Origin: Variovorax brevis
GTDB taxonomy: Bacteria > Pseudomonadota > Gammaproteobacteria > Burkholderiales > Burkholderiaceae_C
Assembly: GCF_030317105.1 (NCBI RefSeq)
Contig: NZ_JASZYG010000002.1
Coordinates: forward strand, 310,001-374,000
DNA length: 64,000 nt
Direction of reading: 5' to 3'
The notes beneath the pieces are model-generated. The model worked only from the letters and a program-made list of their open reading frames with translations. It did not search any database and was not told where the DNA came from. The stretch's first letter is position 1, and each line of letters begins with the position of its first letter. Below are positions 1-10,071 of this stretch, one piece after another. The translations under genes and the position numbers were made by a program.

Positions 1-15
1 CGAGGGAACGAGGAC

Positions 16-2100
16 ATGAAAGCGAATGCAACAACAACAAGATCAACAGGCAGGCGCGGCCGATGGCTCTGGCTTGCGACCGTGTGGCTGGCGGGCATGG
101 CCTTCGTGCTGCTGCTCGCACGACCGCTGCACGCACAGGAAGCACCTTCATCGCGCGAGAAGACCGAGAGCCCCTACTTCTTCGTCAAGAGCGACGACCC
201 TTCGCTGGATCGCCTGCCGCTCAAGCACACCGACGTCGACGTCAAGATCTCCGGCGTGATTGCCGACGTGCGCGTCACGCAGACCTATCGCAACGAAGGC
301 ACGCGCGCCATTGAAGCGAAGTACGTTTTTCCGGGTTCGACACGCGCTGCGGTCAACGGCCTGAGCGTGCGTCTGGCGGACCGGCTCATTACCGCGCAAA
401 TCCGCGAGAAGCAACAGGCGCGCACCGAGTACGACAACGCGAAGCGCGAAGGCAAAACGGCCGCGCTGCTGGAACAGCACATGCCCAACGTGTTCCAGAT
501 GAACGTCGCCAACATCCTGCCGGGCGATGAAGTGAAGGTGGAGCTTCGCTACAACGAACTGCTGGTTCCGCACGCCGGCAACTACCAGTTCGTGTTTCCC
601 ACGGTCGTGGGGCCGCGCTACAACAGCCCGCAATCGGGCAACGCGCAGGCCCAATGGGTTGCACAGCCGACCTTGCGTGCCGGCGAGGCGCCGAACACGG
701 CATTCGCGCTGAAGGTCGCGATCGACACGCCGATCGGCATCAAGGAAATCCGTTCGGGCACGCACGCGATCGACGTTCAAAAGAAGAACGACGACTCCAC
801 GCACGCCGATGTGCAACTCGCGGCGGACGCGCACAACGCCAACAGGGACTTCGTGCTCGACTACCGCCTTGCCGGCGCCACCATCGAGTCGGGCCTCATG
901 CTCTACAAGGGGCAAGGCGACAAGGCCGAGAACTTCTTCCTCGCGATGGTCGAGCCGCCCAAATCCATCGCGGCCAGCGTCATCTCGCCGCGCGACTACA
1001 TCTTCGTGGTCGACATCTCCGGCTCGATGCACGGCTTTCCGCTGGACACCGCAAAGAAGGTGCTCGAGCGCCTCATCGGCGGACTGCGGCCCAGCGACAC
1101 CTTCAACGTGCTGCTGTTCTCGGGCAGCAACAAGATGCTGTCGCCGCACTCGGTGCCCGCCACGCGCGCCAACATCGACCAGGCGCTGGCCACCATCGAG
1201 CGCTTTCAGGGCAGCGGCAGCACGGAGCTGATTCCCGCACTCCATCGCGCGTACGCAGAGCCCAAGAGCGACAAGGTGTCGCGCACCATCGTCGTCGTGA
1301 CCGACGGCTACGTGACGGTGGAGCGCGAAGCCTTCGAACTGGTGCGCAAGAACCTCTCCAAAGCCAACCTCTTCGCCTTCGGCATCGGCAGCGCCGTGAA
1401 CCGCGAGCTGATCGAAGGTCTGGCGCGTGCCGGCATGGGCGAGCCTTTCGTCGTCACCGACCCGATCCAGGCGCCGGCCCAAGCGGCGCGCTTTCGCCGC
1501 ATGATCGAGTCGCCGGTGCTCACGCAGGTCAAGGCACGCTTCAACGGCCTCGACGTGTACGACGTCGAACCAGCCGCCCTGCCCGACGTGCTGGGTGAAC
1601 GCCCGGTCATCGTCTTCGGCAAGTGGCGCGGCGAGCCCAACGGCAGTGTCGTCATCGAAGGCCAAGGCGCGGAAGGGCCCTATCGCCGGGAGTTGCGCAT
1701 CGAGGCAGGCACGCGCCAGGACGCCGTTGCGCTGCGCAGCCTGTGGGCCCGCCACCGCATCGCGAGCCTGAGCGATCAGGAAGCGCTGGATGGCTCGAAG
1801 GCGCTGAAGCAGGACATCACCGACCTCGGCCTGCGCTACAGCCTGCTGACGCAGTACACCAGCTTCATTGCCGTCGACCAGGTGGTGCGAAATGCCGCGC
1901 CGCAAGCCAGCGCCAGCGTCGACCAGCCGCAACCCCTGCCCAAGGGCGTGAGCGAACTTGCGCTGGCGCAAAGCCCCGGTGCGGAAGTGCCGAGCACGCC
2001 GGAGCCTGAAAGCCTTGGCGCCATCGCCGTGGTGCTCTCGATGCTGGCGATGCTGCGCCGGCGCGCGCGACGCCTCGATGCACGTCGCCTCACGCACTGA
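16..2100 (+). CDS. VIT and VWA domain protein with PEP-CTERM-like sorting tail
   Basis: A 694-residue exported protein, probably anchored or processed at the envelope by the exosortase encoded next door. Residues about 16-41 form a signal peptide ending in HAQ. A vault/inter-alpha-trypsin (VIT) domain covers roughly 50-175. A von Willebrand A domain follows, with a clear metal-binding MIDAS motif, DISGS, at 333-337. The last 35 residues have the tripartite form of a PEP-CTERM signal: a P-E-P at 662-664, a hydrophobic stretch at about 667-681, then RRRARR. Family knowledge: VIT/VWA proteins with such tails occur as the single neighbouring target of dedicated exosortases or sortases. The function of the protein itself is unknown. 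The exosortase gene follows after 12 bases. Confidence 0.88.
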   Translation: MKANATTTRSTGRRGRWLWLATVWLAGMAFVLLLARPLHAQEAPSSREKTESPYFFVKSDDPSLDRLPLKHTDVDVKISGVIADVRVTQTYRNEGTRAIEAKYVFPGSTRAAVNGLSVRLADRLITAQIREKQQARTEYDNAKREGKTAALLEQHMPNVFQMNVANILPGDEVKVELRYNELLVPHAGNYQFVFPTVVGPRYNSPQSGNAQAQWVAQPTLRAGEAPNTAFALKVAIDTPIGIKEIRSGTHAIDVQKKNDDSTHADVQLAADAHNANRDFVLDYRLAGATIESGLMLYKGQGDKAENFFLAMVEPPKSIAASVISPRDYIFVVDISGSMHGFPLDTAKKVLERLIGGLRPSDTFNVLLFSGSNKMLSPHSVPATRANIDQALATIERFQGSGSTELIPALHRAYAEPKSDKVSRTIVVVTDGYVTVEREAFELVRKNLSKANLFAFGIGSAVNRELIEGLARAGMGEPFVVTDPIQAPAQAARFRRMIESPVLTQVKARFNGLDVYDVEPAALPDVLGERPVIVFGKWRGEPNGSVVIEGQGAEGPYRRELRIEAGTRQDAVALRSLWARHRIASLSDQEALDGSKALKQDITDLGLRYSLLTQYTSFIAVDQVVRNAAPQASASVDQPQPLPKGVSELALAQSPGAEVPSTPEPESLGAIAVVLSMLAMLRRRARRLDARRLTH

Positions 2101-2112
2101 AGGAGGTGCGCC

Positions 2113-3024
2113 ATGTCTCTCACAACATTTGCTCAAACGCACCCGCGCCTCTTCGATGCCGGCATTCATCTCGACCGCGCGCCGGCCGCCGCATGGCTTG
2201 GCTTGCAGGCGGCAGCGCTGGCGCCGACCTGGTGGTGGATGGCTTGCCGCATGCACGATGGCTCGGACGATCCGCTTGGCCTGCTCGCCATCGGGGCCCT
2301 CGCGCTGCTGGCGTGGTCGCATCGCCGCGAGTTGCGCGCAGCGCCACGGCTCGGATGGTTTGCCATCGCCGCGCTCGGCACGTTGGCCGCCACGCTGCTG
2401 CGCACCGGCGCGGGCCCCTTGCCTGCACTGCCGCCACTGGCCGCGGGCCTGATCGCGGTGCTGGCCATCGCAGCCGCCTTGCTCGCGACGTTGCCCCGGC
2501 GTGTCGCCGCATGGCCGGTCGTTGGTCTGGCGGTGCTGGCCTTGCCCTTGCTGTCCTCGCTGCAGTTTTACGCCGGCTATCCCTTGCGCGTGATCACGGC
2601 GGAGGCCAGTCGCTGGCTGTTGGCGCCGGGCTTCGACGTTGCGCGCGAAGGATCGAGCCTCTTGGTCGACGGCCAACTCGTGATCGTCGATGCGCCTTGC
2701 TCGGGCGTGCAGATGGCATGGCTCGGATACTTCACGGCGTGTGCCGTCGCGCTGTGGGCGCGTCGCAGTGACCGCGCCTTCCTCCTGCGCCTGCCGGCGG
2801 TGGGCGTGCTGGTCATGGCGGGAAACATCGTGCGCAACAGCGTGCTGGTGGCCCTCGAAGGTGCTGGCCACACGCCGGCGCCATGGCTGCACGAGGCGCT
2901 CGGCCTGCTCACGCTCGCCTTCGTATGCGGCGGCATCGCATGGGTGATGACGACGTCGCGCAAGAAGCCGATGGCAGGCACGCGGCCGCGCCCCTTCGAC
3001 CTCGCCCGCGCCCGCGCCGCATGA
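2113..3024 (+). CDS. exosortase (PEP-CTERM sorting transpeptidase)
   Basis: A 303-residue multi-span membrane protein of the exosortase/archaeosortase family, which cleaves PEP-CTERM tails of exported proteins. The proposed catalytic triad is visible: Cys196 in DAPCSGVQM, Arg241 in NIVRNSVLV, and His260 in WLHEALGL. A strong Shine-Dalgarno (AAGGAGG) lies 7 bases before the ATG and overlaps the stop codon of the upstream target gene, so the two are translationally linked. The stop codon overlaps the next start (ATGA). The full set of genes for exopolysaccharide-linked exosortases is not here. That suggests a dedicated system acting on the neighbouring VIT/VWA protein. The XrtQ subtype is possible but not proven from sequence alone. 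Confidence 0.87.
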   Translation: MSLTTFAQTHPRLFDAGIHLDRAPAAAWLGLQAAALAPTWWWMACRMHDGSDDPLGLLAIGALALLAWSHRRELRAAPRLGWFAIAALGTLAATLLRTGAGPLPALPPLAAGLIAVLAIAAALLATLPRRVAAWPVVGLAVLALPLLSSLQFYAGYPLRVITAEASRWLLAPGFDVAREGSSLLVDGQLVIVDAPCSGVQMAWLGYFTACAVALWARRSDRAFLLRLPAVGVLVMAGNIVRNSVLVALEGAGHTPAPWLHEALGLLTLAFVCGGIAWVMTTSRKKPMAGTRPRPFDLARARAA

Positions 3025-3590
3025 GGGAAACCGTCATGTCGGTCTTCACGAACACCTTCACCCACCGCATTGCACACAAGGCGGCGTTCGCGCTCGTCAT
3101 GCTGCTGTGCATGGCCTGGTCGCTCGCCAGCGCGTGGCGCGCGCCGGCAGCACTGGCAACTGTTGCCACCCGCGACGAATGGCCGAACCAGTGGGACGGC
3201 GCCATGCTTCGGCCGCTGGCCTTGAGCCCCGTGGAGCAACGCTTTGCCGAGCGCTTTCCGGGCGCCATGGCGCGCAAGACGGACGGGCGGCAAACGCTGG
3301 TGTTCCGCCAGGTGACTGCGCCCACGCGCATGCTGCATCCGGCCACCGATTGCTACCGCGCACTGGGATTCCGGATTCGCGATGCACGGCTGGAGCGCGA
3401 TGCGCAAGAGCGCTTGTGGCGTTGCTTCGTGGCCGAGCGTACAGGCACCGGCAAGCTGCGCGTGTGCGAGCGCATCGTCGACGCCAGTGGCGTGGCCTTC
3501 ACCGACACCTCGTCATGGTTCTGGGCGGCCACTGTCGGCACATCGGCGGGGCCGTGGCAGGCCGTGACCGTGGCCCATGCGATCGATTGA
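3021..3590 (+). CDS. EpsI-like exosortase-associated protein
   Basis: A 189-residue protein with one N-terminal membrane segment (about residues 18-36) and an EpsI-type domain. The signature is the HPATDCYRALGF stretch with its conserved cysteine, followed by a second Cys in RVCERIV. In other systems EpsI domains are fused to exosortases or encoded beside them. Here it is a separate gene whose ATG overlaps the exosortase stop (ATGA); a second ATG lies at 3036. After the TGA stop the same frame stays open for 46 more codons that encode a hydrophobic segment (see findings), so this protein may be shortened in this strain. Confidence 0.8.
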   Translation: MRETVMSVFTNTFTHRIAHKAAFALVMLLCMAWSLASAWRAPAALATVATRDEWPNQWDGAMLRPLALSPVEQRFAERFPGAMARKTDGRQTLVFRQVTAPTRMLHPATDCYRALGFRIRDARLERDAQERLWRCFVAERTGTGKLRVCERIVDASGVAFTDTSSWFWAATVGTSAGPWQAVTVAHAID

Positions 3591-3731
3591 GCTGCGAGCA
3601 CGGCGGTCGGCCGCTTCGCCGCGCTGGTGGGTGTCGGGCCTTGGGATGTGCTGTCGTGGGTGGCGCTGGGTGCGCCGGCGGTGGTGGCGTTGCGGTACTT
3701 TGCGAAAGCGTTGATGACCTGGTCTGCGTGA
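3591..3731 (+). other. in-frame hydrophobic continuation after the EpsI-like stop
   Basis: Directly after the TGA at 3588-3590 the same frame continues for 46 codons to another TGA at 3729-3731. The encoded segment is hydrophobic (Ala/Val/Leu/Trp rich) and its third codon positions are strongly G/C, like the neighbouring genes. It could be a lost C-terminal membrane segment, or chance openness of GC-rich DNA. The rest of the gap to about 4000 shows no gene that I can support. Confidence 0.35.
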
Positions 3732-4003
3732 AAGCTGTCCGGCATGGACCGGAAGGGGTGCAAGGTTTTCCGCGGCCGCAAAGCAGAAGGGCCTCCGAGA
3801 TGCCTCAGAAGCCCAGCGCCGGCCGCGACGTCGCGACCCATTTGGCTCCATTTTGAGTCAGACGTGAACCTCAAGCATTGGCTGGGCGCGAATCAGGCGG
3901 GCCGAAGCGACCCACCCCGGAAGTCCACACGTCTGCTGTCGGAACACACATCGCGCCGCGAGACTGGCACACTGGACTTTTCCACTCATGCGTCTGCCCG
4001 ACC

Positions 4004-4330
4004 TTGAAACGCTGCCTCGCCGTCATCGCATTTGTCTTTGCAATCGACGTCTCCGCCCAACCGGAGCCGCCGTCGAATGCCGCCGACTGCAAGGCGCAAG
4101 AGGCCACGTTGACGCGCGACATCGACGATGCCCGCTCCAGGGGCCAGATGTTGCGCCGGCGGCAGCTCGCGGAATCCCTGGCCGCACTTCAAACGCATTG
4201 CGCGTCGCTCAGTTCCGGCGCCACGCGTGCCGAGCAGATCGAGCGGCAGGAGAAGGAAGTACGCGACCTGCGGCAAGAACTGCAGCGCGCCGAAGAACAC
4301 TTGCGCAAGTTGAAGGAAGGCGCACCGTGA
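4004..4330 (+). CDS. DUF1090 family periplasmic protein
   Basis: A small exported protein of the DUF1090 (YqjC-like) family. The mature part has the family pattern of an N-terminal Cys (DCKAQ), a mid Cys (QTHCASL), and a long charged helix (about the last 45 residues) predicted to be coiled coil. I place the start at a TTG that gives a short signal peptide ending in VSAQ; this frame also stays open upstream to 3878. An ATG at 3988 in the next frame would give a more natural-looking start, but reaching the signal peptide from it needs a one-base shift. No clear ribosome binding site is seen. Function unknown. Confidence 0.6.
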   Translation: MKRCLAVIAFVFAIDVSAQPEPPSNAADCKAQEATLTRDIDDARSRGQMLRRRQLAESLAALQTHCASLSSGATRAEQIERQEKEVRDLRQELQRAEEHLRKLKEGAP

Positions 4331-4351
4331 TACTGCGCCCCGCCGGCGCGC

Positions 4352-5326
4352 TCACAAGGTCCGCCGCAGCCCCACCTGCCGCCGGAACTCGCTCGGACTC
4401 CCTCCCGTCTGCTGCCGGAACACCCGGCTGAAGTGCGACAGGTTTCCAAAGCCCGATGACATCGCAATGTCGGTGATCGCCCGGTGCGCGTTCGCCGGGT
4501 CCTGCATCGCGCGCATGCAGGCGGCCAGCCGCTGGCGCAGGATGTATTCGGTGAGCGTGTCGTCCTCGTCGGAGAAGGCGTTGTGCAGGTGCCGCTTGCT
4601 GCAGTTGAGCGCATGGGCGATGCCGTCGATCGACAGCGCCGGGTCGCGCAGGTGCGTCGCGACATGGCTGCGGATGCGGTCCTTCAGCGCCTCCCTTTGC
4701 GTCACCGCGGTTTGCTGCCCCGCCAGTTCCATCAGGGACAGGCGCACCAGCTGCATGATCAGTTCACCCGCACCACGCGCTGCCGCTTCGCTCATGTTCG
4801 GCAGCTCCTGGTAAGTGCTGCGCATCGTCTCCAGCGCCACGCGCGAGATGCCGCTGGCGCCGCCGACGCGGCGCGCCATCAGGTCCTGCAGCGGCAGGCC
4901 GGGGGCGGCGACCTGCGCCTTGGGCACCATCACGATCAGGTGATCCGTGCGCTCGGGGTTGGCGACCATGTATTCGCCGGTCGTGTCGTAGATGGTCCAG
5001 CCACCGTTGCGCACGCAGGCTTCCCGCCCGCGCTGCTCGACCGCCGCGCTGCCCTGCCAGGGCGCCACGATCTTCAAGTAGCCCCCTTCGCTCGCCCGCG
5101 CCATCTGCGCCGAGCGCAGCACGCGGTGCCGGTTGGCTTCCAGCCGCGTCAGGATCACGTCGCCGGCGCGCGAGGCCGCGATGTGCCCGTCGAATTCCGT
5201 GTCCCCATACAGGTCGGACTCCAGCCCGCCGAAATGGCGCCAGACCCACTCGCGCCACACCGGCGCACGCTCGCGCGGCGGCACCGCGTCAGTCGACAAA
5301 ACCGTGGATGCCGACATGGGCCCCAC
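4352..5326 (-). CDS. AraC-family transcriptional regulator
   Basis: A 324-residue regulator. The N-terminal half resembles the AraC-binding-like ligand domain found in regulators of aromatic and amine catabolism (FeaR/AlkS type). The C-terminal roughly 100 residues carry two helix-turn-helix motifs of the AraC/XylS family (SIDGIAHALNCSKRHLHNAF and ITDIAMSSGFGNLSHFSRVF). It is transcribed divergently from the ABC transporter and aldehyde dehydrogenase genes that begin 200 bases away, so it is the likely local regulator of that set. The ligand is unknown. A second in-frame ATG lies three codons in. Confidence 0.88.
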   Translation of the reverse strand: MGPMSASTVLSTDAVPPRERAPVWREWVWRHFGGLESDLYGDTEFDGHIAASRAGDVILTRLEANRHRVLRSAQMARASEGGYLKIVAPWQGSAAVEQRGREACVRNGGWTIYDTTGEYMVANPERTDHLIVMVPKAQVAAPGLPLQDLMARRVGGASGISRVALETMRSTYQELPNMSEAAARGAGELIMQLVRLSLMELAGQQTAVTQREALKDRIRSHVATHLRDPALSIDGIAHALNCSKRHLHNAFSDEDDTLTEYILRQRLAACMRAMQDPANAHRAITDIAMSSGFGNLSHFSRVFRQQTGGSPSEFRRQVGLRRTL

Positions 5327-5526
5327 CTCCTCGAATCAAGCTTTTCGGACAACGAAAACAACTGTTGAATTGTGTTGCCGCCGCAATGCCCCCAATGGCG
5401 AGGGTTAACCCCGACCGTCGTGCGCGCTCGGTCAAGCACTTTGTGCGCAGGCGGCAAAGCAGGACGCGCGCTTGATTCCTACGATGGCCGTAGCGAGCCC
5501 CATAGCGCCCGCGAAGGAGACACGAC

Positions 5527-6723
5527 ATGCAAAACCCCACAAGACGCCGCTGGATCCAGGGCACCGCCACCACGCTGGGCGCCGCCGCCGTTGCACCGAC
5601 GCTGTTCGCCCAGAGCGGGCCGGTGCGCATCGGCTACGCCATCGCCCGCACCGGCCCCTGGGCCGCGGGCGCACAGGTGAGCCAGGAGCCCAACTACTTG
5701 CTGTGGGCCGAACAGGTCAACGCGGCCGGCGGCCTCGACGTGAAAGGCACCAAGCGGCCCATCGAACTCATCAGCTACGACGACCGCAGCGAAACCGAGA
5801 CCTGCGTGCGCACCTTCGAGAAGCTCATGGGCAGCGACAAGGTCGACCTCATCCTGCCGCCCTGGGGCTCGGGTGCCAACTTCGCCATCGCGCCGCTGGC
5901 GAACCGCTTCGGCTATCCGCTGCTCGCGCCCACCGCCCTGTCGCGCAAGTTGATCGACATGAACCTGCCCTACTTCTTCTCGCTGCTGCAACAGCCTGAC
6001 AAGATGATGGGCGCGCTGGTCGACATGCTGGTGGCCAACAATGTGAAGAGCGTTGCCATCGTCTATATGGACGACCTCTTCGGCCTGGAGAACTTTGCCG
6101 CGCTCAACAACGCGCTGAAGAAGACGCAGATCCAGGTGCTGGAGCGCAAGAGCTACCCGCTCGGCGTGAAAGATCTCGCGCCGGTACTGCGGACCATCAA
6201 GGACCTGAACCCCGACGCGTTCATCGGCATCACCTACCCGCCGGACACGTTGCTGGTGAGCCGCCAATCGCGCGAGATCGGCTTCAACCCGAAGTTCTTC
6301 TACGCGTCGGTCGGCACCGCCTTCCAGCTCTACAAGAACGTGATGCAAGCCAACACCGAGGGCGTGATCGGCATGGGGTCGTGGAGCGTGAAGACCTCGC
6401 CCGCCGCCAAGGCCTATTTCGAAGCGCACGTGAAGAAGTTCAACAAGGAGCCGGACCGCTGGGCCAGCGGCCATTGCTGGGCCGGCCTGCAGATCATGCA
6501 GCAGGCAGTTCAGAAGGCGGGCCTTGACCGCAAGGCGCTGCGCGACGTGATCGCGAAGAACGAGTTCCCCACCATCCTCGGGCCGATCCGCTTCGAGCAT
6601 GGCGAGAACGCGTCGATTCCCGGCACCGTGAGCCAGTGGCAAGGCAATGACTTCGAAGTGGTATGGCCGCTCAACCGCGCGACCGCCAAGCTCGAAGCGC
6701 CCAAACCCGCGTGGAAGTCCTGA
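5527..6723 (+). CDS. ABC transporter substrate-binding protein (LivK-like)
   Basis: A 398-residue periplasmic type-1 binding protein, first gene of a LivKHMGF-type transporter. The N-terminus (RRRWIQGTATTLGAAAVAP) looks like a twin-arginine or Sec signal ending near LFAQ. The mature part begins with the family's VRIGYAIARTGPWAAGA ligand-lobe motif. AAGGAG lies 8 bases before the ATG. Given the divergent AraC regulator and the aldehyde dehydrogenase at the end of the cluster, the ligand may be an aromatic compound rather than an amino acid; this is inference only. Confidence 0.88.
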   Translation: MQNPTRRRWIQGTATTLGAAAVAPTLFAQSGPVRIGYAIARTGPWAAGAQVSQEPNYLLWAEQVNAAGGLDVKGTKRPIELISYDDRSETETCVRTFEKLMGSDKVDLILPPWGSGANFAIAPLANRFGYPLLAPTALSRKLIDMNLPYFFSLLQQPDKMMGALVDMLVANNVKSVAIVYMDDLFGLENFAALNNALKKTQIQVLERKSYPLGVKDLAPVLRTIKDLNPDAFIGITYPPDTLLVSRQSREIGFNPKFFYASVGTAFQLYKNVMQANTEGVIGMGSWSVKTSPAAKAYFEAHVKKFNKEPDRWASGHCWAGLQIMQQAVQKAGLDRKALRDVIAKNEFPTILGPIRFEHGENASIPGTVSQWQGNDFEVVWPLNRATAKLEAPKPAWKS

Positions 6724-6733
6724 AAGCTACAAC

Positions 6734-7609
6734 GTGTCCCTGACCTCCTGGGCCGAACTGCTTGCAGGCGGCCTCATCACCGGCGGCGTCTATGCGCTGG
6801 TGGCCATCGGCCTGAACCTGCAATACGGGCTCATGCGCATCATGAACATCTCGCACGGCGAGTTCCTGATGCTCGGGGCTTTCATCACCTGGTGGGCGCA
6901 CACCGCCTTCGGGTGGTCGCCGCTGCTGGTGATGCCGATGGCCTTCGTCATCCTGTGTGCGCTGGGCATGTTGATCCACACGCTGTGCTTCCGTCGTCTC
7001 GCCGCACGCGCGCCTTCGGTCGATGTGTTCGAGGCGCGCAGCTTGATGGTGGGCTTCGGACTCATGTTCGCGGTGCAGAACGCGGCGCTGTTGATCTGGG
7101 GCGGCGACCTGCGCGGCTATGAATACCTGGCGCAGCCGGTCGAAGTGGCGGGCATGCGCTTCACGGCCAACAAGCTCGTGCTGTTCGGCATCGCGCTGGC
7201 GCTGAGCCTTGGTGCGATTGCACTGCTCAAGTTCACGCTGCTCGGAAAAGGCGTGCGCGCGTTGATGCAATCGCCGACCGGTGCGCAGCTCGTTGGCATC
7301 AACACGAAGCGCCTGCATCCGCTGATGTTCGGCGTGGGCCTCGGCCTGTCGGGTGTCGCAGGCTCCTTGCTCTCCATGACCTATGAAATCAATCCTTCGA
7401 TGGGTGAGCCGTACACGGTGACCGCGCTCATCGTCATCACACTGGGTGGCTTCGGCAGCATCGCTGGCAGTCTGGCGGGCGGACTGCTGCTGGGCGTCGT
7501 CGAGGCGCTGGGCATGCACTTCAGCAGCCCGTCGCTGAAGATGCTGCTGTCGTACGCGGTGTTCATCGGCGTGCTCGTGTGGCGGCCCAACGGCCTGTTC
7601 TCGAAATGA
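6734..7609 (+). CDS. livH: branched-chain-type ABC transporter permease (LivH-like)
   Basis: A 291-residue inner-membrane permease with about eight hydrophobic segments and the LivH hallmark GLNLQYGLMRIMNISHGEF near the N-terminus. I use a GTG start 10 bases after the binding-protein stop; the frame is open further upstream into the preceding gene. Its TGA stop overlaps the ATG of the next permease gene. It should pair with the LivM-like protein to form the channel. Confidence 0.87.
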   Translation: MSLTSWAELLAGGLITGGVYALVAIGLNLQYGLMRIMNISHGEFLMLGAFITWWAHTAFGWSPLLVMPMAFVILCALGMLIHTLCFRRLAARAPSVDVFEARSLMVGFGLMFAVQNAALLIWGGDLRGYEYLAQPVEVAGMRFTANKLVLFGIALALSLGAIALLKFTLLGKGVRALMQSPTGAQLVGINTKRLHPLMFGVGLGLSGVAGSLLSMTYEINPSMGEPYTVTALIVITLGGFGSIAGSLAGGLLLGVVEALGMHFSSPSLKMLLSYAVFIGVLVWRPNGLFSK

Positions 7610-8501
7610 TGGCGAGAGTTCTCATCGGCGTGGCCTTGCTCGCCACCGCTGCTCTGCCCTGGCTCGGTTCAGAGTTCGCGGTGTCGCTGGCGTTGAGCTG
7701 CCTCATGTACATCGCACTGGCCACGAGCTGGTCGATGTTCTGTGGTGCCACGCGCTATCTCTCGCTCGCAACCTCGGCCTTTTTCGGCATCGGCGCGTAC
7801 ACCACCGCCGTGCTGCTCGATGTGCTGCCGTGGCCGCTCGTGATCGTGTGCGGCGCAGCGGTCGCCGCGGTCATTGCAGTGCTGATGGGCGCGGCGGTGC
7901 TGCACCTTCGCGGCACCTACTTTGCCGTGCTGACCTTCGGCATGACGGAGTTGATTCGCCATGCAGTCACCTATGTGGAGAAGCAGGTGTCCGGTACGGT
8001 GGGCCGTGTCTTGATGACGGTGCCGGAAGCGACGACGGTCTACCTCACGATGTTCGTGATCGCGGTGCTGTCCATCGCCGTCGCCGTGCTGGTGCGTCGC
8101 AGCCGCTTCGGCCTCGCGCTGTCAGGCATTGGCGCGGACGAACAGCGTGCGCAGACGCTGGGTGTGGACACGCGCATGGCAAAGATCGCCGGTTTCGCAT
8201 TGACGGCCCTCTTCGCCGGCGCGGTCGGCGCAGCGATGGCTGTTCGCTGGACCTATATCGATCCGCCCGCCGTGTTCAGCCCCTTCATCGGCTTCCAGAC
8301 CGTGCTCATCGCCTTGATCGGTGGCGCGGCCAGCATCGGCGGGCCGATCCTCGCGGCCATCGTGTTCAGCTTGCTCGCAGAAACGCTGCGGCTGCAACTG
8401 CCCTACGGCTACATGCTCGTGCTCGGCCTGCTGCTGGTGCTGTGCGTGCTCTACCTGCCCAACGGACTCGCGTCGTTGTGGCAACGCAAGGCGGCCAAGC
8501 C

Positions 8502-8505
<4 letters not shown>
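7606..8505 (+). CDS. livM: branched-chain-type ABC transporter permease (LivM-like)
   Basis: A 299-residue second permease of the transporter, with 8-10 hydrophobic segments and the LivM-type motifs LSLATSAFFGIGAYT and ALIGGAASIGGP. It starts at tandem ATG codons, the first of which overlaps the livH stop. Its own stop overlaps the next ATG (ATGA). The tight overlaps indicate one transcription and translation unit. Confidence 0.88.
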
Positions 8506-9251
<746 letters not shown>

Positions 9252-9327
9252 GTCTGTCAACGCCCACTCTCCCACGCGCAACGCTCAGCCGGACGCGAGC
9301 CACAAGGCGCAACACGGAGACGCACGC

Positions 9328-10038
9328 ATGACCGGCGCAAAACTCCAGGTGCGCAACCTCGGCGCTGGCTACAGCGGCTTCGCGGTCCTGCGCTCCATCG
9401 AGATCGATGCACTGCCCGGCATCACCGTCATCGTCGGCCCCAACGGCGCCGGCAAGACGACGCTGCTGCGCGCCCTCGCCGGCCTCATGCCGCGCGAAGG
9501 CGAGGCACGGCTCGATGAGCAACTGTTGCCACCCAACGACGCAACAGGCTGCGTGCGCCGCGGCCTTGCATTGGTCGCAGAAGGCCGCCAGCTCTTCCCG
9601 CAGATGACGGTGCGCGAGAACCTCGAACTCGGCGGTTGGCTCGTGCCCGCCAGCGAGCGGACGAAACGCCTGCAACAAGCCTTCGAAGATTTCCCGCGCC
9701 TCAAGGAACGCACCTCGCAACTCGCAGGAACCATGAGCGGCGGCGAGCAGCAGATGGTCGCCGTGGCGCGCGCCATGATGAGCGCGCCGCGCCTCCTGAT
9801 GCTCGACGAACCGTCCCTCGGCCTGGCACCGCGCATGGTCGACGAACTGCTCGCCATCGTGCAACGCATCGCCTCGCAGGGCGTCACCATCCTCATGGTC
9901 GAGCAGAACGTGCGCAAGGCCCTCGCCATCGCCGATCGCGGCTATGTGCTGGAGCGCGGCCGCATCGTCGCCGCCGACACCGCCAGCGCCCTGCTCGCTT
10001 CGGACGCCATCCGCCATGCCTACCTCGGCACGGCCTGA
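9328..10038 (+). CDS. livF: ABC transporter ATP-binding protein (LivF-like)
   Basis: A 236-residue second ATPase. Walker A is GPNGAGKTTLLR, the signature is MSGGEQQMVAVARAM, and Walker B is RLLMLDEPSLGLAP. The typical LivF ending (SDAIRHAYLG) is present. I choose the ATG at 9328, preceded by GGAG; the frame is open further upstream but lacks family similarity there. It sits 76 bases after livG and completes the transporter. Confidence 0.87.
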   Translation: MTGAKLQVRNLGAGYSGFAVLRSIEIDALPGITVIVGPNGAGKTTLLRALAGLMPREGEARLDEQLLPPNDATGCVRRGLALVAEGRQLFPQMTVRENLELGGWLVPASERTKRLQQAFEDFPRLKERTSQLAGTMSGGEQQMVAVARAMMSAPRLLMLDEPSLGLAPRMVDELLAIVQRIASQGVTILMVEQNVRKALAIADRGYVLERGRIVAADTASALLASDAIRHAYLGTA

Positions 10039-10071
10039 TTCATTCCCTCTTCTATCAAGGAGTTCATCCGC

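Noticed and set aside
148..2892. A very long open frame on the minus strand opposite the VIT/VWA and exosortase genes
   Set aside because: It is a mirror of strong codon bias in GC-rich DNA; the product is Arg/His/Gln-rich with no domain, while the plus strand encodes clear families.
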